DNA from: Dysgonomonas sp. HDW5A
GTDB taxonomy: Bacteria; Bacteroidota; Bacteroidia; Bacteroidales; Dysgonomonadaceae
DNA: 64,000 bases
Assembly (NCBI RefSeq): GCF_011299555.1
Contig: NZ_CP049857.1
Location: 1,860,001-1,924,000, forward strand
Direction: 5' to 3'
Positions 52,128 through 59,248 of the stretch are shown piece after piece. The notes under the pieces are model-generated. The model saw only the letters and a program-made list of their open reading frames with translations, was not told the DNA's origin and searched no databases. The stretch's first letter is position 1. Every line of letters begins with the position of its first letter. The translations under genes were made by a program, and so were the position numbers.

Positions 52128-52157
52128 AATTTATAAAGAATAAATAACGATATAGAT

Positions 52158-54092
52158 ATGTCTTATACATTATTAATAATCGTACTACCGGCAATAATGT
52201 TCCTTATTCTGGGATTGTTGGGAGGAAAAATGAAACCAATCATTGCCGGAACTTTGGGTACCCTGTCTCTGGCGGTTATGACAGCATTGTCGTATTTTAC
52301 AGCTTACGAATACTTTTTCAAAATAGGAAAAGGAGCTTCGGGAGCCTACGAAACAATAATGGCTGTTGAGCCTTACCAATGGTTGAAATTCACCGATAAA
52401 CTGCATATCGATTTGGGGATCATGCTTGATCCTATTTCGGTGATGATGCTTGTGGTAATTACTACCGTTTCGCTGATGGTACACATATATAGTTTAGGCT
52501 ATATGAAAGGCGAAAGAGGATTTCAACGTTACTATGCTTTCCTTTCACTGTTTTCATTCTCTATGTTAGGATTGGTAGTTGCTACTAATATCTTCCAAAT
52601 GTATATATTCTGGGAGTTGGTAGGAGTTTCTTCTTACTCACTTATCAGTTTCTACTATACTAAACCAAGTGCAGTGGCTGCTTCTAAGAAAGCATTTATT
52701 GTAACCCGTTTTGCAGACTTATTCTTCTTAATAGGTATATTGATATTGTCTTATTACTCGGGAACATTCGACTTCCAAACATTAACGGCTTTGGACGCTC
52801 CCTATTTATCGAGCTTTGTTGGTGCATCATTCTTAGGAATATCGGCATTAACTTGGGCAATGTTATTTATATTTATGGGTGGTGCCGGTAAATCGGCAAT
52901 GATGCCTTTCCATATCTGGTTACCCGATGCAATGGAAGGCCCAACACCTGCCTCAGCATTAATCCATGCTGCAACGATGGTTGTTGCAGGTGTATTTCTT
53001 GTAGCACGCTTATTCCCGATATATCTTTTCGGTACACCCGAAGTTCTTACTATTATCGGATACGTTGGAGCAATAACCTCCGTGTATGCAGCTATTGTGG
53101 CATGTACTCAGACGGATATTAAACGGGTTTTAGCATTCTCAACTATTTCGCAGATTGCATATATGATTACAGCCTTAGGCGTATCGGGTTATTCCGGTCA
53201 CGATGGATTAGGTTATATGGCATCTATGTTCCACTTATTTACACACGCATTCTTTAAAGCATTGTTATTCTTAGGAGCAGGAGCTATAATTCATGCTGTA
53301 CATAGCAACGAGATGGACGATATGGGAGGATTGAAGAAGTTCCTACCAATCACGCACATCACATTCCTGATTGCATGTTTGGCTATTGCAGGTATTCCTC
53401 CATTTTCAGGATTCTTTAGTAAAGATGAGATTTTAGCTGCAGCTTTGCACCACGATAAGTTCTTGTTCGCATGCTTATTCCTATGTGCAGGTCTTACAGC
53501 ATTCTACATGTTCCGTTTGTATTACAGAATATTCTGGAACGACACAAATAAACATTATCACCATGCTCCTCACGAAGCAGGTCCTACAATGACAATTCCA
53601 TTAATTATTTTAGGAGTGTTTTCAATATTTTCGGGATTTGTTCCCTTTGCCGACTTTATCTCAGCAGACAGAATGCCTTTCGAAGCACATATAGATATGG
53701 CTGTTGCCGTATCGAGTGTAGCTGTAGCCCTTCTTGGTATAGGAATCGCAACAATGATGTACTTCAAGAAAACAGATATGCCGGACAAAGTATCTAACGG
53801 AGTTGGCAACTTTTATAAATGGGCTTATCATAAATTCTATTTCGATGAATTATGGTTGTTCGTTACACGCAAAATAATATTTAACTGCATATCTAAACCT
53901 ATTGCATGGTTTGACCATACTATTGTTGATGGCTTTATGAATGCTTTAGCTTTTGTAACCAATAGTACTTCGGATAAGATTAAAGGATTGCAATCGGGCA
54001 GAATACAACAATATGCCGGTGTTTATTTATCGGGAGCTTTAGTTATTGTTGCAGTCTTTGCTTTCTGTTTGGTGTGTTATATCTGTGGTTAA
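52158..54092 (+). CDS. nuoL: NADH-quinone oxidoreductase subunit L
   Basis: 644 residues, an antiporter-like subunit with about 15-16 membrane helices. The family core is seen in WELVGVSSYSLISFYY, then GKSAMMPFHIWLPDAMEGPTP and ALIHAATMVVAGVFL with the conserved Lys and His. The C-terminal part includes the long lateral helix region. It forms one of the proton channels at the distal end of the membrane arm. Confidence 0.95.
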   Translation: MSYTLLIIVLPAIMFLILGLLGGKMKPIIAGTLGTLSLAVMTALSYFTAYEYFFKIGKGASGAYETIMAVEPYQWLKFTDKLHIDLGIMLDPISVMMLVVITTVSLMVHIYSLGYMKGERGFQRYYAFLSLFSFSMLGLVVATNIFQMYIFWELVGVSSYSLISFYYTKPSAVAASKKAFIVTRFADLFFLIGILILSYYSGTFDFQTLTALDAPYLSSFVGASFLGISALTWAMLFIFMGGAGKSAMMPFHIWLPDAMEGPTPASALIHAATMVVAGVFLVARLFPIYLFGTPEVLTIIGYVGAITSVYAAIVACTQTDIKRVLAFSTISQIAYMITALGVSGYSGHDGLGYMASMFHLFTHAFFKALLFLGAGAIIHAVHSNEMDDMGGLKKFLPITHITFLIACLAIAGIPPFSGFFSKDEILAAALHHDKFLFACLFLCAGLTAFYMFRLYYRIFWNDTNKHYHHAPHEAGPTMTIPLIILGVFSIFSGFVPFADFISADRMPFEAHIDMAVAVSSVAVALLGIGIATMMYFKKTDMPDKVSNGVGNFYKWAYHKFYFDELWLFVTRKIIFNCISKPIAWFDHTIVDGFMNALAFVTNSTSDKIKGLQSGRIQQYAGVYLSGALVIVAVFAFCLVCYICG

Positions 54093-54127
54093 GTAATTAT
54101 ATATTTGACGAAAAATTAAAATTAAAT

Positions 54128-54140
54128 AGGTCTGTGACCT
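54128..54140 (+). repeat. Triloop palindrome before nuoM
   Basis: AGGTC-TGT-GACCT, 16 bases before the nuoM start. Confidence 0.7.
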
Positions 54141-54156
54141 CTTAAATTATAAAACA

Positions 54157-55626
54157 ATGAATATTCTTTCATTATTTGTCCTGATTCCTGTTTTAATGTT
54201 GATTGCATTTATTCCATGCAAGAACATCAAACAAGTAAGAACTGTTGCTGTTTTAGGAACGGCTATTGAACTGATATTTTCGGTGGTCTTTTTATTTATG
54301 TTCTTAGGAGCAAGAGAAGCCGACCCAACCAGTGCGATGCTATTCCAACACGATATAGTTTGGTTTAAAGCACTCAATATTCATTACGCAGTAGGTGTCG
54401 ATGGTATATCGGTATTGATGTTGTTGCTAACAGCTATCATTATGTTTACCGGAGTATTTGCGTCATGGAATATGGATCCGCTTCCTAAAGACTTCTTTAT
54501 GTGGCTTACCCTGCTTGCTGTAGGAGTATACGGGTTCTTTATTTCGCTGGATATGTTTACCATGTTTTTCTTCTACGAAATAGCTTTGATACCGATGTAC
54601 TTGTTGATAGGTCTATGGGGTACGGGAAGGAAAGAATATTCGGCAATGAAACTGACTCTAATGCTGATGGGAGGATCTGCCTTTCTTTTAGTAGGAGTTT
54701 TTGGAATTTATTTCAACTCGTCTGAAACAGGCGAATATACATTTAATATATTGCAGATTGCTCAAAACAATGTTATTCCTGTAGAAGCTCAACGATGGAT
54801 ATTCCCGTTGACATTCTTAGGATTTGGTGTGCTGGGAGCATTATTCCCATTCCATACTTGGTCGCCCGATGGTCACGCTTCGGCACCTACAGCAGTATCG
54901 ATGCTTCACGCAGGGGTATTGATGAAATTGGGGGGATACGGATGTTTTCGTATTGCGATGCATTTATTGCCTGAAGCAGCAAGTGAACTTTCTTGGATAT
55001 TCTTAATTTTAACCGGTATAAGTGTTGTTTATGGAGCGTTCGGTGCAATTGCTCAAAACGACTTGAAATATATTAATGCATACTCTTCGGTAAGCCACTG
55101 TGGATTGGTATTATTTGCTATCCTTATGATGAATAATACGGCAACTACAGGTGCTGTAATGCAAATGCTTTCTCACGGATTGATGACAGCATTATTCTTT
55201 GCATTGATCGGTATGATATACGGACGAACTCACACACGTGATATCAGGCAGTTAGGTGGTTTGATGAAAATTATGCCTTTCCTTTCGGTTTGTTATGTGA
55301 TTGCCGGTTTGGCTTCATTAGGACTTCCCGGATTGAGTGGATTCGTTGCAGAAATGACTATATTCGTTGGATCATTCCAACATCAAGATATGTTCCACAG
55401 AGTATTAACTGTAATGGCATGTTCATCAATTGTTATAACTGCAGTTTATATACTTAAAGTTGTTGGAAAAATATTATACGGTCCCGTCGTAGATGACCAT
55501 CACTTAGAGCTTACAGATGCAGTTTGGTATGAAAAAGTTGCAGTTGTGGGATTAGTTCTTAGTGTTGCCGGAGTAGGATTATTTCCCGGGTGGATCTCCG
55601 ATTTAATTCATACATGCTTACACTAA
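54157..55626 (+). CDS. nuoM: NADH-quinone oxidoreductase subunit M
   Basis: 489 residues, antiporter-like, about 14 membrane helices. Conserved features: YAVGVDGISVLMLLLTA, FFYEIALIPMYLLIGLWG with its Glu, and FHTWSPDGHASAPTAVSMLH with the conserved segment after the Lys region. It forms a second proton channel next to NuoL. Confidence 0.95.
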   Translation: MNILSLFVLIPVLMLIAFIPCKNIKQVRTVAVLGTAIELIFSVVFLFMFLGAREADPTSAMLFQHDIVWFKALNIHYAVGVDGISVLMLLLTAIIMFTGVFASWNMDPLPKDFFMWLTLLAVGVYGFFISLDMFTMFFFYEIALIPMYLLIGLWGTGRKEYSAMKLTLMLMGGSAFLLVGVFGIYFNSSETGEYTFNILQIAQNNVIPVEAQRWIFPLTFLGFGVLGALFPFHTWSPDGHASAPTAVSMLHAGVLMKLGGYGCFRIAMHLLPEAASELSWIFLILTGISVVYGAFGAIAQNDLKYINAYSSVSHCGLVLFAILMMNNTATTGAVMQMLSHGLMTALFFALIGMIYGRTHTRDIRQLGGLMKIMPFLSVCYVIAGLASLGLPGLSGFVAEMTIFVGSFQHQDMFHRVLTVMACSSIVITAVYILKVVGKILYGPVVDDHHLELTDAVWYEKVAVVGLVLSVAGVGLFPGWISDLIHTCLH

Positions 55627-55637
55627 AAATTGACGCG

Positions 55638-56132
55638 ATGAAAACGATTGTAAAATTATTTTTTCTAATTGCATTTATATCCGTATCGGCTTTTGCTTCG
55701 GCTCAGAGCTTTACTATAGCAGAGTTAATAGATTTGGCTCCAAATGGAAAAGAACATTTCGAAAGTGTTGTCACAGCAAAAGGATACAGCCATCAAGATA
55801 GTCCTGTAAGTGACTTATCTAATAACTTTATTTTTACTCATTCGGGAAACTCTAAAATAACATTGATTACTCCATCTTTTGAGAGCGATGTAAGAATGGT
55901 TTCTTGGGAGTTTAATTCTGCTGCTGTTTTCAACAGTTTGAAAAGTGAGTTAGTGGCCAATAAATACAGATTGAATAATACCGAAAGACGAAATGGTGGC
56001 AAATACGTGTCATTATTTTATTCAAGACCGGGTATTGAAGTTATATTGACAACAGATAAAACTGTTGATCCTAACGGTGTTTATATTGCTTCAGTAAAGT
56101 ATACCAATGCAGCGAAGTATATTGTAAAATAA
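55638..56132 (+). CDS. Secreted protein of unknown function inside the nuo operon
   Basis: 164 residues from MKTIVKLFFLIAF; an in-frame start at 55590 would overlap nuoM by 37 bases and would spoil the signal peptide. A clear signal peptide ends near ASAQS. The mature 140-residue domain is alpha/beta, without recognised family. It sits between nuoM and nuoN in the same direction, 11 bases after nuoM, with a triloop palindrome overlapping its stop codon. A periplasmic protein is not a known part of complex I. Confidence 0.7.
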   Translation: MKTIVKLFFLIAFISVSAFASAQSFTIAELIDLAPNGKEHFESVVTAKGYSHQDSPVSDLSNNFIFTHSGNSKITLITPSFESDVRMVSWEFNSAAVFNSLKSELVANKYRLNNTERRNGGKYVSLFYSRPGIEVILTTDKTVDPNGVYIASVKYTNAAKYIVK

Positions 56133-56144
56133 GGTCTGAGACTA
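56132..56144 (+). repeat. Triloop palindrome at the stop codon of the secreted protein gene
   Basis: AGGTC-TGA-GACTA, a copy with a weakened right arm, overlapping the final base of the stop codon (TAAGGTC). Confidence 0.6.
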
Positions 56145-56247
56145 GTTTGTAGCTTTAATGAGAATTATTTATAACGCCTGTTAAAATTGGAAAATACTGT
56201 ATCATCATTATTTTCCTGTACTTTAAATAAATAAAGAGATTTACGAA

Positions 56248-57681
56248 ATGAATTTGAGCAATTATTTGTTGATGAAGCCCGAATTGTCACTTATAGTGGT
56301 ATTTCTGTTATTGATCTTTTACGATCTATTTGCTTCTAACAACGCAAAAAAGTATTATTTCCCTGTAGCTTGTTTGCTATTTCTGGTACATACGCTTTAC
56401 TGTTTCTTTATAGATAAAGGTGTTACTACATCTTTCGGAGGAATGTATGTTTCGGGAGCGGCTCAAATAACAATGAAAAGCGTACTGAATATAGGTGTAT
56501 TTCTTATATTTCTGCAAGCTAATGAATGGTTGAAAAAGCCTGAATCGATATTTAAACGCGGAGAGTTTTTTATGCTTTCGATACTTACTCTGTTGGGTAT
56601 GTATCTGATGATATCTGCGGGAAGCTTTATGATATTCTATATCGGATTAGAAACGGCATCATTACCTATAGCTGCATTAGTTGCTTTTGATAAGTATAAG
56701 AGTAACTCGGCAGAAGCAGGAGCTAAATATATCTTTAATGCAATATTCTCATCAGCCATAATGGTTTTTGGTATCTCGTTCCTATACGGAGCTTGCGGAA
56801 CATTGTATTTTGAAGATATGGCTCAAAATATCTACTCATCGCCATTGGTGATTATGGCTATGATATTTTTCTTATCAGGATTATTCTTTAAAATATCGTT
56901 GGTTCCCTTCCATTTGTGGGCACCCGACGTATATCAGGGAGCACCCACAAATGTTACACTTTACTTGTCGACAATATCAAAAGGAGCAGCAGTGTTTGCG
57001 TTAATGATTATTCTCTATAAAGTATTTCCTGTTTTAGCAAGTATCTGGCAACCCATTATATGGATACTTATCTTGTTGACTATAACAGTTGGTAACTTGT
57101 TTGCTCTAAGACAAAAGAATTTGAAGCGTCTGCTTGCATTCTCTTCGATCTCTCAGGCAGGTTATATAATGTTGAGTGTCTTCTCAGGCTCATCAGCAGG
57201 TATGGCAGCCACTATATTTTATGTGTTTGTTTATGTTTTCTCTAACTTGGCAGCATTCGGAGTTATTTCAGCAATTGAAAACAAAACAGGTAAAGTGAAT
57301 ATGGATGACTATAAGGGGCTTTATCTAACTAATCCGAAATTGGCTTTAGTGATGATGATCTCTATGTTCTCATTGGGAGGTATACCATTTACAGCAGGAT
57401 TCTTTAGTAAATTATTTGTCTTTATGGCAGCAATGGAATCGGGTAATCCATGGAATACTGTATTGGTATTCTTAGCATTGGTTAATACAGTAGTGTCATT
57501 GTATTATTACTTGCTTGTCGTAAAAGCGATGTTTATAGAGAAAACCGATTCACCAATCGAAACTCTGAAAACTGATAGCTATTTGAAGATATCGTTGGTG
57601 GCTTCTGTAGTCGGAATCTTCTGTGTTGGCGTTATTAGTTGCTTCTATGAGTATATTAATACAGTAAGCTTTGGTTTTTAA
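56248..57681 (+). CDS. nuoN: NADH-quinone oxidoreductase subunit N
   Basis: 477 residues, antiporter-like, about 14 membrane helices. The family core includes FYIGLETASLPIAALVAFDK with its Glu, VPFHLWAPDVYQGAPTNVTLYL with the Lys-side loop, and LKRLLAFSSISQAGYIMLSV. It is the third proton channel and the last gene of the operon. It is separated from the secreted-protein gene by 115 bases. Confidence 0.95.
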   Translation: MNLSNYLLMKPELSLIVVFLLLIFYDLFASNNAKKYYFPVACLLFLVHTLYCFFIDKGVTTSFGGMYVSGAAQITMKSVLNIGVFLIFLQANEWLKKPESIFKRGEFFMLSILTLLGMYLMISAGSFMIFYIGLETASLPIAALVAFDKYKSNSAEAGAKYIFNAIFSSAIMVFGISFLYGACGTLYFEDMAQNIYSSPLVIMAMIFFLSGLFFKISLVPFHLWAPDVYQGAPTNVTLYLSTISKGAAVFALMIILYKVFPVLASIWQPIIWILILLTITVGNLFALRQKNLKRLLAFSSISQAGYIMLSVFSGSSAGMAATIFYVFVYVFSNLAAFGVISAIENKTGKVNMDDYKGLYLTNPKLALVMMISMFSLGGIPFTAGFFSKLFVFMAAMESGNPWNTVLVFLALVNTVVSLYYYLLVVKAMFIEKTDSPIETLKTDSYLKISLVASVVGIFCVGVISCFYEYINTVSFGF

Positions 57682-57701
57682 CAATATTTGTTCAAAATAA
57701 A

Positions 57702-57749
57702 ACTAATTCGATAAACACTTAGTCTTAACTTTGCGTTTATCGAATTAGT
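57702..57749. promoter_or_regulatory. Inverted repeat with promoter box in its centre, upstream of exbB
   Basis: 15-base perfect arms (57702-57716, ACTAATTCGATAAAC, and 57735-57749) flank an 18-base centre. The centre contains TAACTTTG (57726-57733), a full TAnnTTTG -7 box reading towards exbB. No T-run follows, so it is a poor terminator. It fits a large operator around a promoter, or an RNA hairpin. Confidence 0.55.
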
Positions 57750-57794
57750 CGTTTATAACAATCGATATATACTTATTTTGACAAAGTGATAAAT

Positions 57795-57808
57795 AGGTTT
57801 TGGAACTT
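57795..57808 (+). repeat. Degenerate triloop-type palindrome before exbB
   Basis: AGGTT-TTGG-AACTT, 17 bases before the exbB start. It resembles the nuo hairpins in place and size, with one mismatch. Confidence 0.35.
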
Positions 57809-57824
57809 AATCCTCTTTTGAAAT

Positions 57825-58535
57825 ATGAATTTATTTATTTTATTACAATCTGTTACTACAAATCTGGAACAAGTAGCGCCCGCACCAGCTGAAAACTACT
57901 TCAGTCTGATACTTAAAGGCGGTTGGGTTATGTTACCTATAGCTATTCTTTCGATATTAGCTGTTTACTATATTATTGAACGAACTTTGATTATCAGGAA
58001 AGTCGGAAAGTCCGATTCGATCTGGCAATCACGCATCGTTGAACTTATCTCTGAGAATAAGATTGAACAAGCTCTTAAATTTTGCTTTGAGAAGCCTTAT
58101 ATTCTAGGAAAAGTTATTTCTGCCGGATTAAAGGAGAAAACAGATACCATCGAAGAGATAGAAGAAACGATGGAGGTTGAAGCCCGTCAACAAGTTTCGA
58201 AGCTAGAGAATCATATGAATTATTTAGGTATAATTGCTTCCATAGCTCCCATGTTGGGATTCTTAGGAACTATCTTCGGGGTAATCAATATCTTTTACAA
58301 TATTTCTCAAACAGCAGACTTAGATATTGCAACCATCTCCGATGGTTTATATCAAAAGATGATATGTTCGGGAGCAGGTCTGCTTGTAGGTATCGTGGCC
58401 TATGCTGGATATTATGTTTTAAACGGTAATATCGATAAGATCGTTACTAATCTCGATAGAGATTCCAACGAAGCATTAAGAGCTATCAGAATGTATAAAA
58501 AGAACCAAAACACAATGAATCTTTCAAAGGATTAA
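57825..58535 (+). CDS. exbB: MotA/TolQ/ExbB-family proton channel protein
   Basis: 236 residues. A first membrane helix (about 30-52) follows a short periplasmic N-terminus. A cytoplasmic part with an acidic helix (DTIEEIEETMEVEARQQVSK) precedes two more helices with the signature NYLGIIASIAPMLGFLGTIFG and an ICSGAGLLVGIVAYAGYYV stretch. With ExbD it powers TonB or Tol-type energy transfer to the outer membrane. The TolQ possibility cannot be excluded, but the large outer membrane receptor-like gene downstream supports ExbB. Confidence 0.85.
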   Translation: MNLFILLQSVTTNLEQVAPAPAENYFSLILKGGWVMLPIAILSILAVYYIIERTLIIRKVGKSDSIWQSRIVELISENKIEQALKFCFEKPYILGKVISAGLKEKTDTIEEIEETMEVEARQQVSKLENHMNYLGIIASIAPMLGFLGTIFGVINIFYNISQTADLDIATISDGLYQKMICSGAGLLVGIVAYAGYYVLNGNIDKIVTNLDRDSNEALRAIRMYKKNQNTMNLSKD

Positions 58536-58562
58536 TGTGTTTTTTAAGAAGTGCTAAAATTG

Positions 58563-58579
58563 GGTCTGAGATGATGACC
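58563..58579 (+). repeat. Degenerate GGTC/GACC palindrome before exbD
   Basis: GGTC-TGAGATGAT-GACC, the same arms as the nuo hairpins but with a 9-base centre, 17 bases before the exbD start. Confidence 0.45.
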
Positions 58580-58596
58580 TTAAGAGCCGAAAAAAT

Positions 58597-59004
58597 ATGA
58601 AGATTCAACGTCGTAAAAATAGAGCCGCAGAGGTTTATACAGCATCACTGAATGACATTATGTTTTTCTTATTGTTGTTCTTCCTTATTGTTTCAACAAT
58701 GGTGACTCCTGCAGCTATCCGTGTTTTATTACCCAATTCGTCGACAGCCGAAAAGGTTGCCACTAAGAAAAATATCAATCTGATTGTTACCTCAGATCTC
58801 ACCTATTACGTAAATGATAAACAAGTGCCTTTTGAAGCACTTGAAGGAGAATTAGCGAATACAATAGGAGAACGTCAGGAGGGAGATGATGTTAATGTGC
58901 TTTTACAGGCTGATAGAAGTCTTAATTTACAGGACATTATTAATGTAATAGATATCGGGAATAAGCTTCGTGTAAAGATGGTACTCTTTACACAAAAGGA
59001 TTAG
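58597..59004 (+). CDS. exbD: ExbD/TolR-family biopolymer transport protein
   Basis: 135 residues. A basic N-terminus is followed by one membrane helix with the conserved Asp near its start (LNDIMFFLLLFFLIVSTMV). The periplasmic domain follows (VLLQADRSLNLQDIINVIDIG). It works with ExbB, 61 bases upstream. Only one ExbD gene is present and no TonB gene follows; Bacteroidetes often have an ExbB-ExbD-ExbD-TonB set elsewhere. Confidence 0.88.
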   Translation: MKIQRRKNRAAEVYTASLNDIMFFLLLFFLIVSTMVTPAAIRVLLPNSSTAEKVATKKNINLIVTSDLTYYVNDKQVPFEALEGELANTIGERQEGDDVNVLLQADRSLNLQDIINVIDIGNKLRVKMVLFTQKD

Positions 59005-59039
59005 AACTAATCTGCCTGTACCGAAAATAAGATTATAGA

Positions 59040-59073
59040 AAAAAGAGCTGCCATAATAGAAGCTCTTTTTTTT
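59040..59073 (+). terminator. Terminator after exbD
   Basis: Stem AAAAAGAGCT/AGCTCTTTTT with an 11-base loop and a T-run, 35 bases after the exbD stop codon. It also has an A-run on the left side, so it may work both ways. Confidence 0.8.
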
Positions 59074-59248
59074 CGTTATATAGCTGAGTAGATAAGTAAC
59101 TATTTATTGGCAGTAATAATTTACAGACGTATTTATTCTTGCCGAAGGAATAAAAGGTCTTCTTGTAAAATAGTTATTTTTGTATTATTCAACATGATGG
59201 ATTCTACGACATATTGTACTTATAAAAAATAATGAATAGGTTTGTGAT

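Noticed and set aside
55590-55637. Upstream start for the secreted protein in the nuo operon
   Set aside because: It would overlap nuoM by 37 bases and put a non-signal sequence before an evident signal peptide.
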